A stretch of DNA of 58,021 nt from Labilibacter marinus (GCF_001659685.2 NZ_LXYE02000037.1:1-58021), one strand, 5' to 3'; positions 46,557 through 55,487 are shown, counted from the stretch's first letter. Notes: generated by a model not told the origin, from the sequence alone. Program-made: numbers and translations.

Positions 46557-47504
46557 ATGAAGTTTGAAGAAATTAATAAAGGTTACAACAGTGTATTTAA
46601 ACCTCATAAATTAAGCCTGGGGCTTGTTATTCCTATTGAGAATTATGCACATGGTGCCACCCCTACAATGCAACAGCATTTAGAAAGAGTGAAATTAGCT
46701 GAAGCTGTAGGTTTTAAAGCAGCATGGGTAAGAGACGTTCCTTTTAATGTTCCTTCGTTTGGTGATGTGGGGCAGATGTATGACCCATTTGTTTATCTTG
46801 GGTATCTTGCTGCACAAACAACTAATATTGCATTGGGAACTGCTAGTATTGCTCTACCGTTACATCATCCTGTTCATGTAGCTAAGTCCGCAGCTACCAT
46901 TGATCAATTGTCTAATGGTAGATTAATTTTAGGTGTAGCATCAGGTGATAGGATGGAGGAGTATCCGGCAATGAATATCAAATATGAAGAAAGAGGAGAG
47001 CGATTTCGTGAAGCATTTAATTTAATTAGGAACGCACAAAAGGACTTTCCAAAACTTGAAACAAGGCATTACGGAAATTTAAACGCTTCTTTGGATATCC
47101 TACCTAAACCTTTAGGCAAAAAGATTCCCTTACTAGTCACTGGACATAGCCAACAATCCTTGGAATGGAATGCTGAAAATTCAGACGGATGGATGTCATA
47201 CCCAAAGGATGCATACAGCCAACGGCAAACAATAAAAGATTGGAGAGATTTAATTTCTGGTGGGAGTAAAGCCAGTAAGCCATTCATGCAACCTCTCTAT
47301 GTTGACTTGCAATCCGATTCAGGTTTTAAACCTGAACCAATACATTTAGGTTTTAAAATTGGGTCTAAATATTTGGTAGATTATTTATTCCAATTACAAG
47401 AAATTGGAGTTAATCATCTGGCTTTTAATCTTCGTTTTAATAAAACTGATATAAGCCATACTCTAGATAAATTAGGAGATGAAGTGTTGTCTAAATTCCA
47501 CTAA
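46557..47504 (+). CDS. Luciferase-like (LLM class) flavin-dependent oxidoreductase
   Basis: A 315-residue TIM-barrel oxidoreductase that probably uses FMN(H2), perhaps a monooxygenase. Typical segments are LAEAVGFKAAWVRDVPF, QTTNIALGTASIALPLHHPVHVAKS in overlapping blocks, DQLSNGRLILGVASGD and a C-terminal HLAFNLRF. The pattern fits the BA3436-type LLM subgroup, as far as I can judge from memory of the family. It has no copy of the shared 21-bp repeat upstream, so it is probably expressed by read-through from the hydratase gene (82-bp gap) or from its own promoter. Substrate unknown. Confidence 0.85.
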   Translation: MKFEEINKGYNSVFKPHKLSLGLVIPIENYAHGATPTMQQHLERVKLAEAVGFKAAWVRDVPFNVPSFGDVGQMYDPFVYLGYLAAQTTNIALGTASIALPLHHPVHVAKSAATIDQLSNGRLILGVASGDRMEEYPAMNIKYEERGERFREAFNLIRNAQKDFPKLETRHYGNLNASLDILPKPLGKKIPLLVTGHSQQSLEWNAENSDGWMSYPKDAYSQRQTIKDWRDLISGGSKASKPFMQPLYVDLQSDSGFKPEPIHLGFKIGSKYLVDYLFQLQEIGVNHLAFNLRFNKTDISHTLDKLGDEVLSKFH

Positions 47505-47558
47505 GACAAAAGCTTATGTCCTAATATCTTTCCATAATCTTCGTCATATACTTACTTG

Positions 47559-47628
47559 TTAAACCTTGTTTTTTACAACAAAAACCATTTTTCTTACTTG
47601 AGCACAGTTATAGATACCGATACATTTG
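47559..47628 (+). promoter_or_regulatory. Shared AraC-type promoter, copy C (quinone-reductase-like gene)
   Basis: TTAAACCTTGTTTTTTAC (47559-47576) matches 17 of 18 positions of the copy before the radical SAM gene. The TAC cores at 47574 and 47595 are 21 bp apart; the second lies in TTCTTACTTGA. TACATTTG (47621-47628) is an exact TAnnTTTG box, 26 bp after the second core. The ATG is at 47675. Confidence 0.7.
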
Positions 47629-47674
47629 TAATGTAAATATGCAAGGATAACTTATAACTTAAAAAAATAATATA

Positions 47675-48661
47675 ATGAAAGCATTAGTAATTAATGAATA
47701 TGGCGAGAATGCTAAATTTGAAGTAGCAGAAATTGAGAAGCCAACTATTAAAAACGGTCATGTTTTAGTGAAGATTGCAGCCTCTAGTGTAAACACCATT
47801 GACACTATGATTGTACAAATGGGTAAAAATCTACCATTATCTCCTGATGCTCCAGCACTTTTAGGAATGGATTTCGCAGGTGTCGTTGAAGAAGTAGCAG
47901 ATGATGTAAAAGGTTATGCGATTGGTGATGAAGTTTACGGATGCGCTGGTGGATTAGGTGAATTACCTGGTACATTAACTGAATTTATTGTAGCAGACAG
48001 CAGATTGATGGCGCATAAGCCTAAAAACATAAGCATGAGAGAAGCAGCTGCTTTACCATTGGTTGCCATTACTGCCTATGAAGGTTTAACTCGCGCAGGT
48101 ATAACAGAGGGACAAAAAGTATTGGTACAAGGAGGCTCTGGTGGTGTTGGTCATGTAGCTATTCAGCTGGCAAAATATTTCGGAACAGATGTGTATGCTA
48201 CTGATGGTAGTGAAAATAAATTAGCATTAATTAAAAAGTTAGGAGCAACCGCTATTGACTACAAGTCAGAAAAAGTAGAAGATTATGTAGCGAAATACAC
48301 TGGAGGTGCAGGTTTTGATGTGGTTATGGATTCTGTTGGTAATGAAAACCTAGTGAACTCATTTAATGCAACAGCATTGAATGGAAATGTTGCTACTACA
48401 GTTGCCTTAAGTCCAGTAGATTTAACCATGGCACATTTTAGAGGTCTGTCTGTACATGTAGTATTTATGTTAATACCAATGTTATACGATTTTAATAGAG
48501 CTGTGCATGGTGAGATTCTTAGTAAAGTAGCAGAAATTATTGAAGCAGGAAAATTAACACCTGTGGTTGACGAGAAGAAGTTTTCTCTTGAGCAAGTGGG
48601 AGAGGCTCATGCCCATTTAAAAAGTGGACAAGCTATTGGAAAAGTGGTAGTTGAAAACTAA
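47675..48661 (+). CDS. Quinone-reductase-like NADP-dependent dehydrogenase (MDR family)
   Basis: A 328-residue medium-chain dehydrogenase/reductase. GroES-like N-terminal domain (about 1-115) with GMDFAGVVEEVADDV, then a Rossmann domain with QGGSGGVGHVAIQLAK binding NADP(H), and C-terminal GQAIGKVVVEN. The catalytic-zinc Cys/His set of alcohol dehydrogenases is absent, so it is of the zinc-independent quinone/enone reductase type, reducing activated C=C bonds or quinones. Its promoter carries the shared 21-bp repeat, tying it to the NTF2-like and radical SAM genes. Confidence 0.9.
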   Translation: MKALVINEYGENAKFEVAEIEKPTIKNGHVLVKIAASSVNTIDTMIVQMGKNLPLSPDAPALLGMDFAGVVEEVADDVKGYAIGDEVYGCAGGLGELPGTLTEFIVADSRLMAHKPKNISMREAAALPLVAITAYEGLTRAGITEGQKVLVQGGSGGVGHVAIQLAKYFGTDVYATDGSENKLALIKKLGATAIDYKSEKVEDYVAKYTGGAGFDVVMDSVGNENLVNSFNATALNGNVATTVALSPVDLTMAHFRGLSVHVVFMLIPMLYDFNRAVHGEILSKVAEIIEAGKLTPVVDEKKFSLEQVGEAHAHLKSGQAIGKVVVEN

Positions 48662-48817
48662 TCCACTTACGAAAGGTTCAAACAAGAAAGACAAAAAAGG
48701 TATTTTAAGCGATAGCTTTTATTTATTGGCGTCGCCAAAAGGTTTAATACCTCGTTAATACAGTTAGTATTCAGATTTATGCTTATGGGCTTGCCACGAG
48801 GTGGTTTATTTTATATG

Positions 48818-48848
48818 GGAGTATCTCTTTAAAGGGTACTCCTTTTTT
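48818..48848 (+). terminator. Terminator of the quinone-reductase-like gene
   Basis: GGAGTA (48818-48823) pairs with TACTCC (48837-48842), extended inward by three pairs including G-U, followed by TTTTTT (48843-48848). Confidence 0.75.
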
Positions 48849-48880
48849 GTGCAATAAAAGAAGACTAGTATAGGACTACA

Positions 48881-48951
48881 TTAAACCTCGTTTTTTACTA
48901 AAAGTACTTTGCTTTATACCTGATCAAAGCCAAGCTACAAGCGTATTTTTG
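48881..48951 (+). promoter_or_regulatory. Shared AraC-type promoter, copy B (radical SAM gene)
   Basis: TTAAACCTCGTTTTTTAC (48881-48898) then TAAAAG. TAC cores at 48896 and 48917 are 21 bp apart; the second lies in TTTATACCTGA. TATTTTTG (48944-48951) is an exact TAnnTTTG box, 27 bp after the second core, as in copy A. The ATG is at 48983. Confidence 0.7.
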
Positions 48952-48982
48952 TAGGTGTAAATTAAAAGAAAGGAAATTAAAT

Positions 48983-49855
48983 ATGCATTACGAAGGAAAA
49001 ATATACCGCCCTTGGATGGAGGCAAATAGTTTGCTGATTCAAACAACTATAGGTTGTTCTAATAATTCGTGTACTTTTTGCGATATGTTTAGCGATAAAA
49101 AATTTGGTGTTCGCAAATTAGAAGATATATATGATGATATTGAAGAGGCTAAGCAACTTTATGGTGCTAACATCGAAGAGTTTTTTTTGATTGATGGAAA
49201 TGTGATGGTGATGAAAACAGATTTCATTGTAAACGTTCTACGCAAAATCAAAGAAGTATTTCCGAATAGCAAAAAGATCTCGTTGTATAGTCAATACAAT
49301 GATTTTAAAAGAAAAACAGTAGACGAGCTAAAACAGATTAAACAAGCCGGTTTAACGATGGCATATGTGGGTCTCGAATCTGGAGATGCTAAAATTCTTG
49401 ATGATGTTAAAAAAATGATGACTCCAGAAGAAGCAATAGAAGGAGCGGCCAAAGCCAAGGAAGCTGGAATTAGAGTTTTAGTTTCTATTATCTGGGGTCT
49501 TGGAGGCAAGGAACGCTCCAAAGAGCACGCTATTGAAACGACTAAACTGTTGAATATTCTTCAGCCAGAAGAGTTAGCTCCAATGGCTCTGGCTATACAA
49601 CCAGGTACCGAGTTGGAAGCTCAGGTAGAAAGAGGTGAGTTCACATTACCTACAAAACAACAGGTATTGGAAGAAGAAAAATACTTATTAGAAAACCTAA
49701 AATTTGACACTTTCTATTGGGGAGATCATGGTAATAATGAGGTTTCTTTAAAAGGTCAGTTTCCAAGCAATAAAGTCAGTTTTTTAAATGTTGTAAATGG
49801 AGCCTTAGAAAATATTAAAAACAAAGATGAAAAAATTGAGACTTTTTCTTGGTAA
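48983..49855 (+). CDS. Radical SAM protein
   Basis: A 290-residue radical SAM enzyme. Its [4Fe-4S]-binding cysteines are in GCSNNSCTFCDM (CX4CX2C), the form found in a large group of HemN/Elp3-like radical SAM proteins. The core continues with FFLIDGNVMVM, LASGD-type GLESGDAKILD and GIRVLVSIIWGLGG. The C-terminus lacks an SPASM domain or auxiliary cluster cysteines, so it is not a typical sulfatase maturase. Its promoter has the same 21-bp repeat as the upstream genes, so it is probably part of the same regulon. Substrate unknown. Confidence 0.88.
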   Translation: MHYEGKIYRPWMEANSLLIQTTIGCSNNSCTFCDMFSDKKFGVRKLEDIYDDIEEAKQLYGANIEEFFLIDGNVMVMKTDFIVNVLRKIKEVFPNSKKISLYSQYNDFKRKTVDELKQIKQAGLTMAYVGLESGDAKILDDVKKMMTPEEAIEGAAKAKEAGIRVLVSIIWGLGGKERSKEHAIETTKLLNILQPEELAPMALAIQPGTELEAQVERGEFTLPTKQQVLEEEKYLLENLKFDTFYWGDHGNNEVSLKGQFPSNKVSFLNVVNGALENIKNKDEKIETFSW

Positions 49856-50173
49856 AGGAAATAGGAGAAAACTGTAAATATATCGTATAACTGAAATTTG
49901 TTTTTTCATTTTTAGCATCATAATTCATCCAAACAGGCACTTCCTCATTGAGAAATTGTCTGTTTGGATTTATCTTTTATACTTGAAGATATTAATTCGC
50001 AAATGTAATACGTATAGTGTTGGGGATGTTACTTATATCCGCGATGGGCTTACGAACGCTCAAAAACTACACTAGGTAAATTTTGAGTTATTTAAAGGAA
50101 GATTATTAACTATAAAACATTCACAAACCTATCACATTAACTTCTATTAATTGAAAAATATGACTTTAATAGA
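49856..50173. other. Intergenic region between convergent radical SAM and GH16 genes
   Basis: A 318-bp stretch with the radical SAM terminator (49927-49968). I see no gene and no clear minus-strand terminator for GH16 between 49970 and 50173. Confidence 0.6.
49927..49968 (+). terminator. Terminator of the radical SAM gene
   Basis: ATCCAAACAG (49927-49936) pairs perfectly with CTGTTTGGAT (49950-49959), with three more inner pairs; the tail is TTATCTTTT. Confidence 0.8.
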
Positions 50174-51139
50174 TTATTCCTTTTGCCAAACTCTTACGTA
50201 GTCAATTTCAAAATCCATGTACCCTCCTTTTTTTTGTTCTGGAGTGCCATTAAGTGTCAAGTCTTCTTTGCTTTTAGGAATGCCATGCCAAGGAAATACT
50301 TCATTATCTAACCATATATTAATGGGTTTGGTAGCCACATAGCCATTATAATTCTCTGGTACTTCTCTATTTTCTTTAGCCCATTGCGTAGCTTCTTCAG
50401 CAGTAACCGAAGAAAAGAGTTTACCATCAATATAATATTTAATACCATTTTCACTCCATGCAATACCATAAACATGAAAATCGTCAGCTCCTCTAAATCC
50501 CATTTGTTTGCGCTCTGTATAAGAAGGTTTTCCCTTTAAATGTTCCCAATCACGAATAGACCACCATAGTTCAGAATCTAAATGTTCTTTCCCTTTTGCT
50601 CTTCCATCGCCATACATCTCAAAAAAATCAAACTCTAGTTTTTCACCCATCGACCAAAAGGCACTGGTAACTTCGGCATCAGCCGCTTTGCTTCTAATTT
50701 CTATATATCCATATTTAAAAGCTTTACGCCCAATAATACACGCTGTTGTAATATTCTCGTAAGGTAAAGGATCACCAAATACAGGAACTCTTATTTCTTC
50801 ACTAAACGGAAAATCAGGCTCCCAACGCACTTCCAACTTTAACATACCATCCTCTAAACGATAATTACATCCCGAAAACTGAGAGGGAGCTCTACCTGTC
50901 CATACTTTCTTTTTGGGTTTATCGGGATGTTTATAAAACGGTTTACCGTCCTTGAATTTACCCACTATATACCACCTTTCCTCGTCTAATTCTTTGGCAT
51001 TAAATTCATCACTAACTATTGAATTTATTTTCCAACCCGCATTGTTGTCAGGATCAGATAATGGGTTAATTTGAGCCTTGGCGTATGACAAACATGCCAA
51101 GAATAATGTTATAATGGATATTATTTTATACATCTTCAT
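50174..51139 (-). CDS. GH16 endo-galactanase-like glycosidase (agarase/porphyranase type)
   Basis: A 321-residue secreted GH16 beta-jelly-roll enzyme (signal peptide ending AKA-QI). The active site is E169-x-D171-x-x-E174 in EFDFFEMYG, i.e. the ExDxxE form found in agarases, porphyranases and kappa-carrageenases, not the ExDxE form of lichenases. GRKAFKYGYIEIRSK, FHVYGIAWSENGIKYYIDG and MDFEIDYVRVWQ are family strands. The ATG at 51139 is preferred; it lies just after the GH2 stop (51141). An ATG at 51151 would overlap the GH2 gene and lengthen the signal peptide by four residues. Same operon as the GH2. The natural substrate is probably a sulfated red-algal galactan; the exact one is inferred. 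Confidence 0.85.
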   Translation of the reverse strand: MKMYKIISIITLFLACLSYAKAQINPLSDPDNNAGWKINSIVSDEFNAKELDEERWYIVGKFKDGKPFYKHPDKPKKKVWTGRAPSQFSGCNYRLEDGMLKLEVRWEPDFPFSEEIRVPVFGDPLPYENITTACIIGRKAFKYGYIEIRSKAADAEVTSAFWSMGEKLEFDFFEMYGDGRAKGKEHLDSELWWSIRDWEHLKGKPSYTERKQMGFRGADDFHVYGIAWSENGIKYYIDGKLFSSVTAEEATQWAKENREVPENYNGYVATKPINIWLDNEVFPWHGIPKSKEDLTLNGTPEQKKGGYMDFEIDYVRVWQKE

Positions 51140-51140
51140 A

Positions 51141-53699
51141 TTATTTAGCATCAATGCTTACAACTATATCTTTAGAAATTAGATTTCCATCACTATTACG
51201 AGCTGTAATCCTGATATTAGAGGCTTTTTTAGTGGCTTGCACAGCTAATAAACATTTACCATATTCGGTATAAACCGTTTTGCTCTTAAAGCTTTTAAGT
51301 TTGGCAGTATTACCACAATCAGTACCTAAAAAACGGTGCTCTCCAGTAATTTCAAAAGTAATTTCGGTATCTATATTTTTAACTTCTCTACCTTTTTTAT
51401 CCACCAGTTGAGCAACTACATGAACCACATCAGTATTGTTAGCAGCCATTTTGGTTCTATCTGGAGTTAATTTAATGGCAATAGGTTCTCCCACTGTTTC
51501 TAGGGATATGGATATCTTTTTACCATCCTTTACACCTTTTGCATTTATTTTACCATCCTTATAATTAACAGCCCATTTGTAAGTGTAGTCTTCTTGATCT
51601 TTTAGGTATTGTGTACCTAGCGACTTTCCATTCTGAAATAATTCAACCTTCTCGCAATTTGAATATACCTCTACAATAGTAGCTTCATCTTTACTATAGT
51701 TCCAGTATGCATTTACATGTTGCCACTCACGAGGAGCCAGTTTCCAGTAATCTTTCTTTTTTTCTACAACTTTACCGTTGCTATCCACCTTATAGATGGA
51801 TTCTTTGGCTGTTTGCGTGTACATGCTGATAACAGGAATATCATCGCGCCATAAAGCTTTAAACATGTAAAAAGAGCCACGCGGAAACCCTGCCACATCC
51901 AATGGTCCTTGCGGTGTAACTTTTACGGGCCAATGTTTAGCTCTACGTTCGCCCATATAATCTACACCTGTCCAAAGGAATAACCCCGAAATATAATCTC
52001 TCTCCATAACAGCCTTCCACTCATAATAACGAGGTACATTTTCGGTACCCATCATTATTTTATTTGGATATGTTTTTTTGAAATAATCGTATTTATGTGG
52101 TTTGTAACTATAACCAACAATGTCTAAAACATCGGTATACCCAGTTTCAAAGCTTGAAGTAGGCAAAATACAATTAGCTGTTATATAACGTGTAGTATCT
52201 AACTCGCGCGTCCAATCTGCTAGCTTTTTAGCTGTGGTTCCAATGTTAAATGTTTGTTCTGGAAAATTCTTCCAATAATCACGAACTTCTTGTGGAGTAT
52301 GTGGAGGTACCTCTGTGCGCCAAAGAGTCCAATCCATTTTATTATCCTTATCACTTTCTTTAAAAATACCTGTTGCTCCTCTATTTCCTGCGTAGGTCCA
52401 CTCTATTTCGTTACCAATACTCCATTGAAAAATAGAGGGATGGTTACGACTTGATAACATGGTGTTCTTTAAATCCTCTTCGGCCCATAGTTGAAAATGC
52501 TCAGAATGACCACGAGTAATGTAATCCACCTCTTTGTCTTGCATGTTAAAACGCTTGTCTTTGGGTAAATCCCACTCATCGTAAAACTCATTTTGGACTA
52601 GAAAACCCATTTCATCGCATAGGTCCAAAAATTCGTCTGAAGCAGGGTTGTGAGAACAACGGATGGCATTACAACCACCTTCTTTTAGTAATGCTAAACG
52701 TCGCTTCCACACATCTTTAGGTACGGCAGTTCCAACCAATCCAGCATCATGGTGCAAACAAACACCTTTAATCTTCATGTTCTTTCCATTTAAAAAGAAA
52801 CCTTTGTCCTTATCAAAATATATAGTTCTAATTCCAAAACGAGTATTTCGTTCTTCTATAACTTTTCCATCAACAACGATGCTTGTTTGAGCCATATACA
52901 TTTGGGGAGAATCCACATCCCAGAGAATGGGATTTTTAAGCTCAATGTCTTGATTGAAAATATCATTTTTTAATGCTCCTAATGATATTGTTGTGGTTTG
53001 CTCAGTTACTTTTTCTCCATCATTATTTAAAATCGTGGTTACAAGATGTCCTTCTTTTGAGCTGCTATAATCATTTTTTAGTTGAACCTTAATATTTACC
53101 CGGGCTCTTTCTTGGGTAACTTCTGGAGTAGTAACAAATGTTCCCCATACCGGAATATGCAATTTATCAACTATGAGCATTTGAACATTGCGATATATAC
53201 CGGAACCAGTATACCATCTTGAATCGGCATAGCGGCTATGATCAACACGTACAGAAAGTCTGTTTTCTTGCCCTTGAGGAGCCAATAAATCGGTTAAATC
53301 ATAATAAATAGGAGCATACCCATATGGATGATTTCCAATGCGCATTCCATTTAACCAGAATTCAGCATTATTATAAACACCATCAAAAATGATATAACAT
53401 TTCTGATTTTTAGTAATCTCCGTATTAAATAACTTTGAATACCAACCAATTCCTCCTGGCATAAATGCTGTACACCCTTCTAACTCTTCAGAAAAATCAG
53501 ATTCAATACTCCAATCGTGAGGTAAATCTAGCTTTCTCCAATAACTAGGGTCGTATGTCGTTAAACTATATTCTGGCGAATCGGAAAGCGTAAATAACCA
53601 ATCGTTATTAAAGCTAATAGGATTTGTATTTTGCGCGATACTTTGTATTAATGTACCACACAAAATATATAATAATAATGGTAATAGCTTCGACTTCAT
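51141..53699 (-). CDS. GH2 beta-galactosidase-like exo-glycosidase
   Basis: An 852-residue secreted GH2 enzyme (signal peptide ending SIA-QN). Order: jelly-roll with LPHDWSIESDF, Ig-like domain, TIM barrel with acid/base E431 in WSIGNEIEWTY and nucleophile E553 in MMGTENVPRY, a DUF4982-like domain (KVELFQNGKSLGTQ), and a C-terminal Ig-like domain (VVHVVAQLVDKKGREV). This layout is common in beta-galactosidases of Bacteroidota. It begins the operon that ends with GH16, whose oligosaccharide products it would trim from the non-reducing end. It is divergent from a sulfatase. Beta-glucuronidase or another specificity is possible. Confidence 0.88.
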   Translation of the reverse strand: MKSKLLPLLLYILCGTLIQSIAQNTNPISFNNDWLFTLSDSPEYSLTTYDPSYWRKLDLPHDWSIESDFSEELEGCTAFMPGGIGWYSKLFNTEITKNQKCYIIFDGVYNNAEFWLNGMRIGNHPYGYAPIYYDLTDLLAPQGQENRLSVRVDHSRYADSRWYTGSGIYRNVQMLIVDKLHIPVWGTFVTTPEVTQERARVNIKVQLKNDYSSSKEGHLVTTILNNDGEKVTEQTTTISLGALKNDIFNQDIELKNPILWDVDSPQMYMAQTSIVVDGKVIEERNTRFGIRTIYFDKDKGFFLNGKNMKIKGVCLHHDAGLVGTAVPKDVWKRRLALLKEGGCNAIRCSHNPASDEFLDLCDEMGFLVQNEFYDEWDLPKDKRFNMQDKEVDYITRGHSEHFQLWAEEDLKNTMLSSRNHPSIFQWSIGNEIEWTYAGNRGATGIFKESDKDNKMDWTLWRTEVPPHTPQEVRDYWKNFPEQTFNIGTTAKKLADWTRELDTTRYITANCILPTSSFETGYTDVLDIVGYSYKPHKYDYFKKTYPNKIMMGTENVPRYYEWKAVMERDYISGLFLWTGVDYMGERRAKHWPVKVTPQGPLDVAGFPRGSFYMFKALWRDDIPVISMYTQTAKESIYKVDSNGKVVEKKKDYWKLAPREWQHVNAYWNYSKDEATIVEVYSNCEKVELFQNGKSLGTQYLKDQEDYTYKWAVNYKDGKINAKGVKDGKKISISLETVGEPIAIKLTPDRTKMAANNTDVVHVVAQLVDKKGREVKNIDTEITFEITGEHRFLGTDCGNTAKLKSFKSKTVYTEYGKCLLAVQATKKASNIRITARNSDGNLISKDIVVSIDAK

Positions 53700-53750
53700 T
53701 TTGATTTTATCAAGTTTAAATTTTTAGAAATGAAAGATTGAAAAATACGA

Positions 53751-53853
53751 TAAGTACACAGAATGAAGAGTGCAAAAATTACCCGTGAATGGTATAAAAT
53801 TACCCAAATAAGTTTGAAAGAAGACTAAGTACAATTCTATTCATTTTGTGTAC
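53751..53853. promoter_or_regulatory. Divergent control region between GH2/GH16 operon and sulfatase
   Basis: AAAATTACCC occurs at 53775-53784 and 53796-53805, a direct repeat 21 bp apart. Around it lie near-perfect 14-bp inverted arms, GTACACAGAATGAA (53754-53767) and TTCATTTTGTGTAC (53840-53853, one mismatch), and TAAGTACA is directly repeated at 53751 and 53826. Confidence 0.55.
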
Positions 53854-53866
53854 AAAAATGCACCTG

Positions 53867-53893
53867 TTGAAACTTATAATTAGGCTATTTTTG
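53867..53893 (+). promoter_or_regulatory. Putative promoter of sulfatase
   Basis: TTG (53867-53869), 16 bp, then TATTTTTG (53886-53893), an exact TAnnTTTG box, 29 bp before the ATG. The spacing equals that of the putative SusC promoter. Confidence 0.55.
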
Positions 53894-53922
53894 AATCGAA
53901 TGTTTCAATAAATTACAATCAC

Positions 53923-55470
53923 ATGCAATATTTAAAAAGATACGGGTTACTTCTACTTTCTACTATCATGATATTTTCATGCACAAATATAAAGAAGGGG
54001 GAAGCCAAACAGGAAGAAAAACCTAATGTTATTATTATTTTTCCAGACCAATATCGTCAGTTCAGTTTAGGTTTTTGGTCTCAAGGAGATAATGCCAAAT
54101 ATATTCATGGTAAACCAGATCCGGTTAATACACCAGCGTTGGATAAATTAGCCAACGATGGTGTTGTATTTAGTAGAGCCATGAGTAATTTTCCGCTTTG
54201 TAGTCCATATAGAGGTATGTTACTTTCGGGGCAGTATCCAACAAAAAATGGATTAACAGCTAATTGTCGTAAAGATAGAGAAGTAGGTATCAAGGTAGAT
54301 GGTAAAGCAATAGCTAATGTTTTTACCCAAGGTGGCTATGAAACAGCTTATTTTGGAAAATGTCATTGGCAAAAGACCGTTCCTATGTTTGATGAAAAAG
54401 GAACTTATCACGGTACAACAGAAGCTCCTGGAGGTCATTACATCAACAGATATGATACCTACGTGCCTCCTGGTGGACCACGCTTGGGTTATAAATATTT
54501 CTTTCAAACCTTGCGGGATACACACAAAGATCCGCTTTGTTACTCTAACGACCCTAAAGCCATTGAAGGTTTTAAAGAAGGTGAATTATATCAACCCAAA
54601 CGGTTTAGTGCCGAGTTTGAGTCAGAGGCGCTATTGAATTATCTAGATAACACACATGGGCAGCGCGATATGGATAAACCATTTTTTGTTACCTGGTCAT
54701 TAAACCCACCGCATAATCCATGGGATGAAGAAAGTACTGATATGAAGTTCTTTCCTCAATATACCAATCAAGGAAATATAGAGATTGACGATTTACTTTT
54801 AAGAGGTAATGCTGATAAGGAAGTGGGGGAATACGCTCCTTATTATTTCGCCAATGTAAGTGCGGTAGATTACTACATAGGACTTGTTTTGGATAAACTA
54901 GAAAAAATGGGAGTAGCCGATAATACCATTATCGTTTTTAGTTCTGACCATGGTGAAATGTTAGGGAGCCACGGACATAAAGGTAAACCTTACCCTGAAT
55001 CGGAAGCTTTTAATATACCTTTTATTTTAAAGTGGGGTAAAGAATTAAACCATAGAGTAGAGGATTTAATATTAAGTGTTCCGGATGTAATGCCTACACT
55101 ATTAGCTTTAGTAGGATTGGAGGATATTATTCCAGCAACAGTACAAGGGACTAATTTTGCAAGTATTATTAAAGATCCTGAAAGTAATATTACCCAAAGA
55201 CCCAATGCAGTTTTATATTTCGATTATAATCAACGAGGATTATATTTAGGAGATTATACTTTTGTAGTTAAAACCTCTAACGGCGTTGATTTTAAAGAAG
55301 CCTTTTATTACGATAATGTAAAAGATCCATATCAGCTGCATAAAATTAAAGGAGACCAAATGAATTTGGAACTGGTTGAAGAGTGGAAGAAAATTTTGGT
55401 AAAACAATTAATCGCCATTGAAGATAAATGGGCGATACAGAAAATATGCGAAGGATATCTTGAGTATTAA
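53923..55470 (+). CDS. Family S1 sulfatase, lipoprotein
   Basis: A 515-residue carbohydrate sulfatase, lipobox MIFSC-TN. Metal site IIFPDQYRQF, formylglycine precursor C93 in CSPYR followed by GMLLSGQYP, YFGKCHWQ, and the later VFSSDHGEMLGSHGHKGK. The first metal site is FPDQ rather than the common xxDD, a known variant in some S1 subfamilies. It is divergent from the GH2/GH16 operon and shares its control region, so it likely removes sulfate from the same galactan. The terminator at 55488 follows. Confidence 0.92.
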   Translation: MQYLKRYGLLLLSTIMIFSCTNIKKGEAKQEEKPNVIIIFPDQYRQFSLGFWSQGDNAKYIHGKPDPVNTPALDKLANDGVVFSRAMSNFPLCSPYRGMLLSGQYPTKNGLTANCRKDREVGIKVDGKAIANVFTQGGYETAYFGKCHWQKTVPMFDEKGTYHGTTEAPGGHYINRYDTYVPPGGPRLGYKYFFQTLRDTHKDPLCYSNDPKAIEGFKEGELYQPKRFSAEFESEALLNYLDNTHGQRDMDKPFFVTWSLNPPHNPWDEESTDMKFFPQYTNQGNIEIDDLLLRGNADKEVGEYAPYYFANVSAVDYYIGLVLDKLEKMGVADNTIIVFSSDHGEMLGSHGHKGKPYPESEAFNIPFILKWGKELNHRVEDLILSVPDVMPTLLALVGLEDIIPATVQGTNFASIIKDPESNITQRPNAVLYFDYNQRGLYLGDYTFVVKTSNGVDFKEAFYYDNVKDPYQLHKIKGDQMNLELVEEWKKILVKQLIAIEDKWAIQKICEGYLEY

Positions 55471-55487
55471 ATATAATTTATAAGCAT

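Larger units (their letters stand above)
48662..48982. other. Intergenic region before the radical SAM gene
   Basis: A 321-bp stretch that holds a terminator for the upstream gene (48818-48848) and the third copy of the AraC-type promoter (48881-48951). Between 48662 and 48817 I see only a short ACCTCG/CGAGGT inverted repeat (48749-48754, 48797-48802) and no gene. Confidence 0.65.

Noticed and set aside
49050-49095. CX4CX2C cysteine spacing as an aberrant radical SAM site
   Set aside because: This spacing is usual in the GCxxNxCxFC group of radical SAM proteins.
48983-49855. Radical SAM protein as sulfatase maturase (anSME) for the four Cys-type sulfatases
   Set aside because: Too short, lacks the C-terminal auxiliary cluster cysteines and SPASM region, has CX4CX2C rather than the anSME pattern, and its promoter groups it with the oxidoreductase genes.
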